64,000 nucleotides of DNA from Bacteroidota bacterium (GTDB taxonomy: Bacteria > Bacteroidota > Bacteroidia > 2-12-FULL-35-15): positions 1 to 64,000 of the forward strand of contig JAFLBF010000006.1 of the NCBI GenBank assembly GCA_017303895.1, given 5' to 3'. Below are positions 41,353 to 50,510 of this stretch, piece after piece (the first letter of the stretch is position 1; each line of letters starts with the position of its first letter). A model generated the notes under the pieces. It saw only the letters and a list, made by a program, of their open reading frames with translations, had not been told where the DNA came from and searched no databases. The position numbers and the translations under genes were made by a program.

Positions 41353-43065
41353 TTAGAAGCTGGTAGTAATAGATAAAGATAAACCATTTGATGCAGGAAC
41401 CTGACGGCAAATACCACCTACACAAAATACACCATCGCGTTGGCGACCATATCCCAATGTGATACGAGTTGCATTTTTGATGTATCCCATATTAACACCG
41501 TAATAGTGTAATTGTTTTTTGGTGTCATCGTTTCCGTAGTTCCATTGATCCTGAATAGCAACAAACCATTGTGAGCTGATGGTGTATTCAATGATCCCGG
41601 ATGCCCAATTTCCTCTTTGTTTTCCGATCACCTGATCGGTATATAAATGTTGTAACTCAACACGTAAGCTGCTTTCTGACTTTAAACGCATGGTTGCATC
41701 TAATATTACTGTGTGTGCATAAACAAAATCATCACCCGAAATACCGTTATTAATAACATTGTAGTTGTATTCCTGGTAGTCGTAGATTAAAGTAGCTTTG
41801 AATTTCTTTGAGAATTTTTTGCTGATCTCCACATAAAGATCTCTGAAAAATTTCTCATGCCCCATTCCATATGAATTAACACGATAGCCTTGTAAAGTAC
41901 TATCCACATTAAAATTATCAGCTAAAGAATCTGTGGTGTTAAAGTGTGTTGTATCCAATGCATTTGCTCCAGAAAAATTAATAGAAATATCAACACCATA
42001 TTTGCCGCCTAATAAACTTTCTTTTTTGAACTTGTAATCCACTTGTGATGTAAATTCGATCTCTCCATTTGGTTGTGAGGCATATGGCCTGATCGTTAGT
42101 AGCGCATACGTTTGTTGTTTACATAATGGTGGAATAAAATTAATGAAAAGGTCGTTTAATTTTGCACCTCTGTCTGAGCGGAAATTCATATTCTCAATTC
42201 TGTTCAAGCCCAAGTTTACTGCAAATCCTTTTTGAGCATAACTTGCATTTAAAATGATAGCTTCTCCAGGTTTGTAAACAGGTTTGTCATTAATTTGATA
42301 AGAGTCAAGCGGATCGTTGATCTTATAAGCGTATTCACCACCAAAATTGAAGTTGCCAAAATTGACACGTATTCTACCGGCAGAGTTCCCCACGTTTTCA
42401 GGTAGAACAAGATTAGGGTCTTCATCTTTTTGAAATTTGCTGACAAAGCTACCTCCAACGATCACGTGTACTTTTGCTTCGTTTAATTTCTTAATAGCTT
42501 GATTGATGTCTAATTCACCATCGAATCCTCTTACCAACCCCACACCTCCGGGAGTAAAGTATAGTCTTTGTTTTCCGATCAAGGCTTTTAAATACAGACC
42601 TTTAATCGGTTCGTATTTTACTCTGAATCCATCCAGCATATTATCATATCCCAGATTTCTTTCTTCGTATGTTCTGAGTGTAATGCCACAACCGAATTGT
42701 TCATAGAAATTTCCGATCGTAACATCCAAAGCATCGTTTTTATATTGTGCAAAACGGTAGGTTAATCCATTGCCATTATAGCGGCTATCGAATCCCTGTA
42801 GTTTTGCTAAATAGCTTTCATATCGAATTCCTGCAGTGAAATTGCCTTTTGTATAGATCACATTTGCAAATCCATTGAATCCCATTTTTTCGGGTACTGC
42901 AAGCGCTCCAATCAGTGAATCTTCTTGGTAATATTGTGCATCCATTTGTACATTTCCATGTACTTCGCCAAATTTAGATAGATCCAGCTGTTGAGCATTT
43001 GTTTTGTTAAGTAGCAGAAATGCTGCAATACAAAATGCTCTTGATAAATATTTAATTGTGTTCAC
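41353..43065 (-). CDS. DUF6029-type outer-membrane protein
   Basis: 570 residues. Signal peptide (1-24, ending TNAQ). The rest is made of alternating strands with aromatic girdles, e.g. GNFTAGIRYESYLAK, DVTIGNFYEQFGCGITLRTY, YLKALIGKQRLYF, and a C-terminal LSITTSF strand, indicating a large beta-barrel (DUF6029 as I recognise it). Located between a TlpA-like thioredoxin (20-bp gap) and an Omp28-like lipoprotein (12-bp gap). Function unknown; a transport or assembly role for the redox cluster is speculation. Confidence 0.85.
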   Translation of the reverse strand: MNTIKYLSRAFCIAAFLLLNKTNAQQLDLSKFGEVHGNVQMDAQYYQEDSLIGALAVPEKMGFNGFANVIYTKGNFTAGIRYESYLAKLQGFDSRYNGNGLTYRFAQYKNDALDVTIGNFYEQFGCGITLRTYEERNLGYDNMLDGFRVKYEPIKGLYLKALIGKQRLYFTPGGVGLVRGFDGELDINQAIKKLNEAKVHVIVGGSFVSKFQKDEDPNLVLPENVGNSAGRIRVNFGNFNFGGEYAYKINDPLDSYQINDKPVYKPGEAIILNASYAQKGFAVNLGLNRIENMNFRSDRGAKLNDLFINFIPPLCKQQTYALLTIRPYASQPNGEIEFTSQVDYKFKKESLLGGKYGVDISINFSGANALDTTHFNTTDSLADNFNVDSTLQGYRVNSYGMGHEKFFRDLYVEISKKFSKKFKATLIYDYQEYNYNVINNGISGDDFVYAHTVILDATMRLKSESSLRVELQHLYTDQVIGKQRGNWASGIIEYTISSQWFVAIQDQWNYGNDDTKKQLHYYGVNMGYIKNATRITLGYGRQRDGVFCVGGICRQVPASNGLSLSITTSF

Positions 43066-43085
43066 AAATTTTTTCTCAATAATGA

Positions 43086-43607
43086 TTAATCAACTTTTTC
43101 TCCTTTTGCCACTTTTTTAACAACTTCAAACAGGTGTTCTTCATCGCCTTCTGCATAAGCATTGTGTTGCCAAACTATTTCTCCTTTGCCATTTACAACA
43201 AATGTGTGCGGGACATTATTAACGTTCATAGCACGTTTAAAGTCTTGATTCTCGTCAATATAAACATCATATTCCCATCCTTTACTTTTTACATCAGTAG
43301 CTACCTTTGATGAGCTTCTTGCATCGTCAATTGAAATGGCTATCAATTTAACACCGGTTTCTTTTTGCCATTCACCGTACTCTTCAGCTATCGCATCTAA
43401 TTCTTTTTTGCATGGTTTGCACCAAGTTGCCCAAAAGCTAATAATGATAGGTTTGCCATCATTACTAATTTTAGAAGTATTAAAAACTTTTCCATCTACT
43501 GTTTTTACATCAACGGAGGGGATAGGTCTTCCGGAATTTTGAATGAAGCTAACAGAAAGCAACAATAACGCTATTGATGCGAATGAGATTAGGATCTTTT
43601 TTTTCAT
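43086..43607 (-). CDS. TlpA/ResA-like thioredoxin family protein
   Basis: 173 residues. An N-terminal signal/anchor segment (1-22) precedes a TlpA-type thioredoxin fold with the active site FWATWCKPCKKELD (WCKPC) and the cis-Pro segment VNNVPHTFVVNGKG. Such proteins reduce periplasmic disulfides or act in cytochrome maturation. It is the first gene of the tlpA-DUF6029-Omp28 run and lies downstream of another Omp28-like gene, from which it is separated by a terminator. Confidence 0.93.
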   Translation of the reverse strand: MKKKILISFASIALLLLSVSFIQNSGRPIPSVDVKTVDGKVFNTSKISNDGKPIIISFWATWCKPCKKELDAIAEEYGEWQKETGVKLIAISIDDARSSSKVATDVKSKGWEYDVYIDENQDFKRAMNVNNVPHTFVVNGKGEIVWQHNAYAEGDEEHLFEVVKKVAKGEKVD

Positions 43608-43632
43608 AGAATAAAATATTTAATAAAAACAA

Positions 43633-43674
43633 ATCAGCAGTAGGGTATGTCAAATAACAAGCCAAACTGCTGAT
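43633..43674 (-). terminator. Terminator of the frameshifted Omp28-like T9SS gene
   Basis: ATCAGCAGT (43633-43641) and ACTGCTGAT (43666-43674) form a 9-bp stem with a 24-base loop, followed on the minus strand by TTGTTTTTATTA. It starts 18 bp after the stop at 43692. Confidence 0.65.
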
Positions 43675-43691
43675 CTGTAATATTGAAACTA

Positions 43692-45616
43692 CTATTTGTT
43701 TACAGAAACACGTTTAGTGATTCGTCCTTTTTCAGTAGTAAGTGTAATGAAATACATACCGGCAGGTAGTTCTTCTGCATTTAATGCAATTTTATGCTCT
43801 CCTGTTGATAATGTTCCTTTGTTAACAGAGAATACATTTTGACCTACAACATTGTAAACATCCACCTTTACGTTTTGATTTTCAGTTAAATTAACCTCAA
43901 TAGTAGTGTTAGATGTAAATGGATTTGGATACACGTCCATTGATGCAACGTTGTTGATCTCTTCTACACCAACCATTGTTGTATTGATGTTGATGTTATC
44001 AACAAATAAGTTGTTACCGTAGTTACTTGTACCTCTAAAACGGAATAATACGTTAGAGTTGTTTAAGTAAGAAGTAATACTTACAGTATCTTTTCTCCAT
44101 TGAGATGCTGATGGGGTAAAATTTGAAGTTGTAGCAGGTGCTGTTTTTAAAGTAGAACCTTGTTTGTTATACAACTGTGTCCAAGTGCTTCCACAGTTTG
44201 TAGATACATGCACCTGTAATCTGTCATTTTCTGTTTGGTATTGAGCATAAGCAACATCAAAATACAAATAACCTGCATTGTTTGCTGTTGTTAGATCCAT
44301 AGCAGGTAAATAGAAGTCATCAATTTGTCCTGAAGGGCTATTAAAGAAATTAATTCTTAATGCTTGTCCAGATGAAGAGAATCCTCCTGCATTTGTAACT
44401 CTCTCCCATGCATACGCATTGTCCGGATTGTCTAATGCCCAACCATTGTAAGGCCATCCAGTTGCTGAGAATCCTTCAGCTAAAGGAGCGGTACCTGGAG
44501 TTCCGAAAATAGAGAATTTTTTAGATTTTCTGCTGTTGTTTAAGAACCAATCATCATCGCCATTTGGCTCGCTTGTCCATGATACGATCGTATGAGTTCC
44601 AACAGTTGTAGTTGTTGCAGGGAAGGTGAAGGTTGCAGTAGCATTTGTTGCTAAGCTTCCACTCCATGGCATTGTTACCACAGCTCCTCCGTCAATTTGA
44701 TAATTAACATTGCAAGAAGTTAAGGTATTAGCAGAGAAGTTTTTAATCGTTACAACTGGTGTAATGCTTAAATTACATTGTACGGCAGCTGGTGCTGTAA
44801 TTACTGTAACACCTGCATCTTCAGTTGATGTAGGAAGTGTGATAGGGTCGCTGATAGCAGCTTGCTTCACATTCTTAGTGGTATTGTCTTGAATAAATGC
44901 AACAACTCCTAATTCATTTAGATTATAGATATAACCCGGAACAGGAAGTCCGTACTCAGATGGAATAGGAACCGCAAAGTTTAATGTTTGCGTTTGTCCA
45001 ACGGTCCATGATGTTGCAAGTGTTGTTCCATTTGCATCAGGTAACATTTTTCTCATAACGCTGTAAAAATCTTTCTCTCCATTTGATCCAGGAGCAGTAG
45101 CGAAGTTGATCTCTCTTTCAACTAATGCAACGTGTGCTTTTAATGGACCGGATACTGCTTGCGAGCAAGTGATCACCATTGTTACAAATACTGAATCGTA
45201 GTCTGCAGATAAAGTATGAGATAAGTTAATTGTAAATGGAGATGCTACCGCATACTCATTATTGATCACAGTTTGTGTTAATTGTCCAGGTGAACCACCG
45301 GAGATAACAGTTCCGTCAAATTCGATATCAGGAACTCCGTTTACTCCATAATAAGATACACGAGTAGCTACATCTGTAGGGTTTTGTGCATTCATAGGGT
45401 CAACACCCGGCCAGCTTGTTTGATACTTGATAGATACTGCTTTTACGGTATTAGGAGCCGCATTGCCGATAATAAAGTGTTTAACGCAGGATTTGCAGCA
45501 GCACATGGTCCGCAAGAAGCCTGAGTAAACTCTTCTAGCAACGGCATGCGTTGTGATTGAGCAAAACTTGCACCGGTGATGCTAAGCATTGCAGCTAAAA
45601 AAGTAATTTTTTTCAT
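43692..45616 (-). pseudogene. Omp28-like secreted protein with T9SS type A sorting domain, frameshifted near the N-terminus
   Basis: The long frame is open only from about 45515 (607 residues) and lacks a signal peptide. The missing start lies in the next frame: ATG 45616 gives MKKITFLAAMLSITGASFAQ, then LLEEFTQASCGPCAAANPAL, a thioredoxin-like CxxC segment matching the Omp28-like gene at 40403. That frame hits a stop soon after. Adding one base around 45463-45470 joins the two (LLSANAAPNTVKAVSIKYQ). The body has MAM/jelly-roll-like beta domains, and the last 75 residues are a type A sorting domain (DVYPNPFTSNTTIEVNL, ending KRVSVNK). A real mutation or an assembly error in an AA/TT pair are both possible. 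Confidence 0.85.
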
Positions 45617-45777
45617 TGGGTTGGGTTTTAATTAATTTAATTTAGAGATTATTTTCTGATTTTTAAAACACAATGGAATATTTAATTTTCCCATTAGCGT
45701 TATTCAAATGTATCTTACCTGTAAATTTAATTCAAATTTAATTAAATCAATAATTAGTATTCGGAATGAGTGTTTTT

Positions 45778-45807
45778 TTGCCATTACTAATAAAATAAGT
45801 ATATTTG
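45778..45807 (+). promoter_or_regulatory. Consensus promoter (TTG-N19-TATATTTG)
   Basis: TTG at 45778-45780 (within TTTTTTTG) and TATATTTG at 45800-45807 are 19 bp apart, a full consensus match, 39 bp before the ATG at 45847. Confidence 0.75.
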
Positions 45808-45846
45808 AGGCGTTTTTCTTTTAGAACTCGATAAACTTTTATTTCA

Positions 45847-47385
45847 ATGAAAACAACTGACCATCTGTTTAAATTGGTTAAATCTCTTAGTAAATCCGAG
45901 AAGGGGTATTTTAAGAAATTTGCCAATTTTCATGTGAGAAACGAGCAGAACAATTATACTAAAATTTTCGATGCGATCGATCTTCAGGAGGAGTACAACG
46001 AGAAAAAGTTGTTACATAAATTCAGGAATGAAAAGTTTGTTAGGCAATTCGCAGTAGCAAAGAATTATTTGTACGAAATGGTCTTGGAGAGTTTGGAAGC
46101 ATATCATAAAAATTCTACTACTGAAATCCGAAGCATGTTAAATCGCATCGAAATTTTGGTGGACAAAGGATTGCATTCACAAGCAAAGAAATTGTTGCGA
46201 AAGGCAAAAGATATGGCTATTGAATACGAGAAATTAACCTATATTCCTGAGATCAATCTGATGGAGCAGAGTATATACAGGATGCAATATAGTGTAGGTA
46301 TCTTGAAAGACAACTCTGGTACGCTGATCGAGGAGATAGAGCAGTGTGCCATGAAGATCAAAAATTTGGCAGAATATGAGAGTTTGAAAAACAGATTGTA
46401 TGTGCAGCGAATAGAAATGGGGGTGTTGAGAAATGAAAAAGAGTTTAAGTCATATGACTGGTTTTTAAAGTCACCATTGGTTAAGAATGAAAAACAAGCC
46501 TTGTCCATTAATGCAAGAATATTGTTTTATGAATTGTATGCAAGTTATTATAACTATATAGATGATTCGGAAAAATGTTATGAGTATTCATTAAAATTGA
46601 TCAAGTTAATTGAAGCGTATCCAAAGGTGATTGAAACGAATGTCAATTTCCCAACTCAATTTTTATACCGACACAGTATTCAGTGTTATAATACCGGAAG
46701 GTACCATGAATCACTCGAATATATCTCCAGAATGGAGTTGTTGAAACCGAAGAGTGAAGCCCAAAAATTGAATATTTTACTTAAAGCTTATAATACAAAA
46801 TTGAATGTGTATTTTAGGATGGGCAATCTAAAGAAGTGTCTCCAGTTGATTCCAGAAATAGAGAAATTGCTTGATAAGCATAGAGATTCCGATAAACTAC
46901 TTACAGAGATCATTTATTGGCAAATAACATCATTGCTGATGATCTCAGAAGAATATAAGCAAGCATTAAAATGGTTAGTGAAAGCAAATATTGCTCAAGA
47001 TTCTAATATTCGTCAGGATCTTGAGTGTATAGGACGAATCATGGAAATTGTGTTGCATTATGAGTTAGGAAAATTTGATATCATGGAATATCGCATTAAA
47101 TCTACTTATAGATTTTTAGCGACAAAGCAAAAGCTTTATCAATTAGAAAAGATCATTCTTACTTCCATCAGAAAATTGATTAACGTAAACTCAAAAGAAG
47201 AGTCAGTTCAATTTTTTAAACAATTAAAAAAATCCTTGGACCCTGTTGTAATGGATCCATTGGAGCAAAAGTTTTTAATGTATTTTGATATTATGAGTTG
47301 GTTAGAGAGCAAGATCACCAAACAATCGTTTCAAAGTGTTGTTATAAAGAATTTACCTAAAGTGAAAGTGCAACCGCTGAAATAA
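45847..47385 (+). CDS. Large helical-repeat protein of unknown function
   Basis: 512 residues without signal peptide or membrane segment, so probably cytosolic. It is almost entirely alpha-helical with TPR-like spacing, e.g. LVKSLSKSEKGYFKKFANF, AKKLLRKAKDMAIEYEKL, FYELYASYYNYIDDSEKCYEYSLKLIK, LYRHSIQCYNTGRYHESLEYI. No catalytic motif recognised. It has one of the best promoters in the window, so it is likely well expressed. Protein-protein scaffolding is the most that can be inferred. Confidence 0.82.
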   Translation: MKTTDHLFKLVKSLSKSEKGYFKKFANFHVRNEQNNYTKIFDAIDLQEEYNEKKLLHKFRNEKFVRQFAVAKNYLYEMVLESLEAYHKNSTTEIRSMLNRIEILVDKGLHSQAKKLLRKAKDMAIEYEKLTYIPEINLMEQSIYRMQYSVGILKDNSGTLIEEIEQCAMKIKNLAEYESLKNRLYVQRIEMGVLRNEKEFKSYDWFLKSPLVKNEKQALSINARILFYELYASYYNYIDDSEKCYEYSLKLIKLIEAYPKVIETNVNFPTQFLYRHSIQCYNTGRYHESLEYISRMELLKPKSEAQKLNILLKAYNTKLNVYFRMGNLKKCLQLIPEIEKLLDKHRDSDKLLTEIIYWQITSLLMISEEYKQALKWLVKANIAQDSNIRQDLECIGRIMEIVLHYELGKFDIMEYRIKSTYRFLATKQKLYQLEKIILTSIRKLINVNSKEESVQFFKQLKKSLDPVVMDPLEQKFLMYFDIMSWLESKITKQSFQSVVIKNLPKVKVQPLK

Positions 47386-47455
47386 GCACATATAATTAAA
47401 ACGATTGCTAAATACTAATTATGGAATATTTTTTAATTTAACTCAAATTCGCTCT

Positions 47456-48889
47456 GTGAAAGTATTCTACTCCTTTGGCTTTATTATTGTATATACTTTG
47501 ATCGGGTTCTCGCTCAAAGCTCAAAATTTGTATTTCGAAACAGCATTTGGGACATCCATGCAGGACATAGCACGTTCTATCGTCCAACTCAATTCAGGTA
47601 GCCTTTTTTTGACGGGAAGTTCAGCCTCAGGAAATTTAGGGAATACAGACATCTCTCTTATAAAGTTAGATCGTTATGGCAACGAAGAATGGACCTCTTA
47701 TTTTGGCGATGCAAACGCTAACAATGGTTATAGTTTGGCAAAATGTTCGGATGGAAATTTGATCCTTCTTGGCGATGCATTGGTTTCTCCCGGAGATAGT
47801 GATATTCTGATCTATAAGGTAGATACGCTTGGTGGAATTATATGGCAATATGAATATGCTACCAGTTTGAATGAGTCAGTAAAATGCATTGAACAAACAT
47901 CAGATGGCGGCTTTATTACAGCCGGTTTCCAAACAGACTCCTCCGGTTTGAACAATGCTTTTGTGCTTAAAATAGATGGTTCCGGAAATTATCAGTGGTC
48001 AAGATCTATCGGAGGAAGTGATAATGATTATGCATCGATGATCAAGCAAATGCCCGGAGGCAATTATATCCTTACTTCAGACACACGCAGTCACGGTGCC
48101 GGTGGTTATGATGTGGAGTTAACCAAGTTAGATTCCTCCGGAAACATAATTTGGCAGAATGCTTATGGCGATTCACTCAATAATGGTTGTCAGGGAATTT
48201 ACCTTTCTAATGATGGATATTTCATTTCTTACGGAGAAACAGAAATAGCACCCGGATCATACTTTGATATGTTTCTTGAAAAAATTGACACCAATGGAGT
48301 AAGTGTTTGGAAAAAATATTATGGAGATAGTAATCGTGCCGATGCTTGTTTTTCTATAATTCAAAACAACTCAGGTGATTATTTTTTGACGGGTTATTCC
48401 AATACATTTAATGGAGGACAGGCAATGGATCTGGCTTTAATAAAAACGGATGTCAATGGGAATCTGATCTGGGGAAGAGGATTTGGTGCGCAAGGAGTAG
48501 ATATTGGATATGCGATCATTCCTTCTTTGGACAATGGTTATTATATAGCAGGGAAGTATTTTGATATGGAGTTTTCGGACGACCAATATTACTTGATCCA
48601 TGTAGAGGGGGTTTATGGTGGGACCTCGAACCTGAATGAATTAAAGGATGATGATCATTGGACATTATGGCCTAATCCTTCGGATGGTAACTTTTCGGTA
48701 CAAATTGACGTACAAAGACCGGATCTGCAGATCAATATTTACTCTATTGAAGGCAAATTATTGTTAAGTAAACAATGTGCGGAAGGTTTACTTGAGTTTA
48801 ATCTCAAAGGGCTTTTAAATAAAGGGTTTTATGTCGTTGAGTTGGTTTCTGAGTCGGGAGTTGGGCGTAAAAAGATAGTGATCGATTGA
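47456..48889 (+). CDS. Secreted propeller-like protein with T9SS type A sorting domain
   Basis: Start chosen at GTG 47456 (MKVFYSFGFIIVYTLIGFSLKAQ, a proper signal peptide, 477 residues); the frame is open from a TTG at 47405. The body consists of six or seven roughly 50-residue repeats of the type DGGFITAGFQTD-SSGLNNAFVLKID-GSGNYQWSRSIGGS, likely a beta-propeller. The C-terminus is a type A sorting domain (WTLWPNPSDGNFSVQI, then LLNKGFYVVELV and a basic end). Exported by T9SS; function unknown. Confidence 0.88.
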   Translation: MKVFYSFGFIIVYTLIGFSLKAQNLYFETAFGTSMQDIARSIVQLNSGSLFLTGSSASGNLGNTDISLIKLDRYGNEEWTSYFGDANANNGYSLAKCSDGNLILLGDALVSPGDSDILIYKVDTLGGIIWQYEYATSLNESVKCIEQTSDGGFITAGFQTDSSGLNNAFVLKIDGSGNYQWSRSIGGSDNDYASMIKQMPGGNYILTSDTRSHGAGGYDVELTKLDSSGNIIWQNAYGDSLNNGCQGIYLSNDGYFISYGETEIAPGSYFDMFLEKIDTNGVSVWKKYYGDSNRADACFSIIQNNSGDYFLTGYSNTFNGGQAMDLALIKTDVNGNLIWGRGFGAQGVDIGYAIIPSLDNGYYIAGKYFDMEFSDDQYYLIHVEGVYGGTSNLNELKDDDHWTLWPNPSDGNFSVQIDVQRPDLQINIYSIEGKLLLSKQCAEGLLEFNLKGLLNKGFYVVELVSESGVGRKKIVID

Positions 48890-48910
48890 TAAGAATAGTC
48901 GTAAGGATAC

Positions 48911-48941
48911 TTGCTAAAAACAAGAAATAGAGTTAAAATTG
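48911..48941 (+). promoter_or_regulatory. Probable promoter of the 48970 gene (TTG-N20-TAAAATTG)
   Basis: TTG at 48911-48913, 20 bp, TAAAATTG at 48934-48941 (one mismatch to TAnnTTTG), 28 bp before the ATG at 48970. Confidence 0.45.
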
Positions 48942-48969
48942 TATAGTTAATTACCTTAAATAAGAAAAT

Positions 48970-49701
48970 ATGAGAAAAATTTTACTTTCCTTTTCAATAG
49001 TAGCTTTAGGTTTAGTAACCGCAAAAGCACAGTCTTTAATGCTTCACGATAGTGGTGGCACCAATATTGGTGGAACAACAGTAAATGTGAATACTGCCGA
49101 TGTGAATAACCAAGTAGCTTATCATGCCGAAGTGCACAACATGGCAAGTACAGCTAAGAACGTAAAAGTAAAAAGATATCGCTTATCTGTTCAACCCTTA
49201 GCCTATGGCGATTTTTGCTGGACATCTTGTTATGATCCAAGCGTAGATCTTTCCCCTTTAGGTATATCGTTGGCTGCAGGAACAACTAATGATACTTCAT
49301 TTATTGCTCACTACACACCTAATGGAGAGGTTGGAACTTCTACCTATAAGTTTACATTCTTTGATGCTAGCAATCCTAACGATTCAGTTTCATTTACATT
49401 GAACTTCAACATTGCTGTTGGAATTGATGAAAATCAAGCATCAGCAGTTGTTTCAAATATGTATCCTAACCCGGCAAGTTCATTTGTTTCTATGAAATAT
49501 GATGTGAATGAATATGCGAAGTCTGCAAAGATCGTTTTGTTTGACATGTTAGGAAAAGAAGTGAAACAATTGGTAATTGACGACAAGCAAGGGGTAGCAA
49601 AGATCAATGTAAGCGACCTTTCTTCAGGGGTGTATTTCTACTCTTTCTTAGTTGACGAAAAAGCTGTTGTGACCAAGAAATTGGTGATCAGTACTAAATA
49701 A
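48970..49701 (+). CDS. Secreted protein with T9SS type A sorting domain
   Basis: 243 residues. Signal peptide (1-20, ending TAKAQ). The middle domain (about 25-150) is beta-rich with VAYHAEVHNMAS and a cysteine pair in DFCWTSCYDP. The type A sorting domain starts at MYPNPASSFVSMKYD and ends VTKKLVIS. No enzymatic motif seen. The transcript terminator lies inside the convergent sirtuin gene (49725-49757). Confidence 0.88.
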   Translation: MRKILLSFSIVALGLVTAKAQSLMLHDSGGTNIGGTTVNVNTADVNNQVAYHAEVHNMASTAKNVKVKRYRLSVQPLAYGDFCWTSCYDPSVDLSPLGISLAAGTTNDTSFIAHYTPNGEVGTSTYKFTFFDASNPNDSVSFTLNFNIAVGIDENQASAVVSNMYPNPASSFVSMKYDVNEYAKSAKIVLFDMLGKEVKQLVIDDKQGVAKINVSDLSSGVYFYSFLVDEKAVVTKKLVISTK

Positions 49702-49703
49702 TA

Positions 49704-50393
49704 TTAAGTAGATAATAATTCTTTAGCCAGCATTGGGACACCGATGCTGGCTTTTTCTTTGATCACTCTTAAGTTTTGGATCCCATTCACTTTTACATCG
49801 CTTGGGTCGATCAAATATTTTGGAATAGAAGGCTGTGTGTATTCAATTAGTCCCGCAGCAGGATAAACGACCATTGATGTTCCGATGACAGCAAAAATAT
49901 CAGCTTTTTCAGCCAGGAAACAAGCCTGATCCATCATGGGAACCATTTCACCAAACCATACAATGTGCGGCCGGAGTTGAGAGCCCTTTTCGCATTTTTC
50001 ACCGAGTTTTATGTCGGCTCCTTTGATAAGATAAATCAGCGAAGGGTCAATGCTACTGCGACTTTTGGTAATTTCTCCATGTAAATGAAGTACTTTTTTC
50101 GATCCTGCGCGTTCATGCAGGTCATCAATGTTTTGAGTGATGATCTGAACATCAAAATGTTTTTCCAGTTCAACTAATGCTTTATGAGCATCATTGGGCT
50201 GAGCGTCAATGATCTGCTTGCGTCTTTTGTTATAAAATTCCAATACAAGAGCTTTGTTCTTCTCCCATGCCTGTGGTGTTGCAACCTCGCTAATATTGTA
50301 TTCTTCCCACAATCCGTTACTGTCACGGAAGGTTCTGATGCCACTTTCAGCACTTATTCCTGCACCTGTAAAAACAACTAACTTTTGTTTCAT
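49704..50393 (-). CDS. cobB: Sir2 family NAD-dependent protein deacylase
   Basis: 229 residues. NAD-binding GAGISAESGIRTFRD, NID in ITQNIDDLHERAG, and the catalytic His105 in LHLHGE are present. Tyr54 and Arg57 (FYNKRR) match the acidic-acyl-binding pair of class III sirtuins (CobB/SIRT5), suggesting desuccinylase activity as well as deacetylation. In the zinc module only one Cys (GEKCEKGSQLRP) remains of the usual four, so the zinc site is probably missing. It is convergent with the upstream T9SS gene with a 2-bp gap. Confidence 0.92.
   Translation of the reverse strand: MKQKLVVFTGAGISAESGIRTFRDSNGLWEEYNISEVATPQAWEKNKALVLEFYNKRRKQIIDAQPNDAHKALVELEKHFDVQIITQNIDDLHERAGSKKVLHLHGEITKSRSSIDPSLIYLIKGADIKLGEKCEKGSQLRPHIVWFGEMVPMMDQACFLAEKADIFAVIGTSMVVYPAAGLIEYTQPSIPKYLIDPSDVKVNGIQNLRVIKEKASIGVPMLAKELLST
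49725..49757 (+). terminator. Terminator of the 48970 gene, embedded in the cobB coding sequence
   Basis: AGCCAGCAT, loop TGGGACACCG, ATGCTGGCT, then TTTTTC: a 9-bp perfect stem with T-run on the plus strand, 23 bp past the stop at 49701 and inside the last codons of cobB, where it encodes ASIGVPMLA. Confidence 0.75.
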
Positions 50394-50458
50394 TAGAGGC
50401 TAATATAAAAATTAAAAATTACATCACAATTTATAAGCATTAAAATATATCCAATAGC

Positions 50459-50487
50459 TTGCAGTTATTGAGAATTTGTTATATTCG
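50459..50487 (+). promoter_or_regulatory. Probable promoter of the malic enzyme gene (TTG-N18-TATATTCG)
   Basis: TTG at 50459-50461, 18 bp, TATATTCG at 50480-50487 (one mismatch to TAnnTTTG), 23 bp before the ATG at 50511. Confidence 0.5.
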
Positions 50488-50510
50488 CAATTCAAAAAAA
50501 ATAGAAATAA

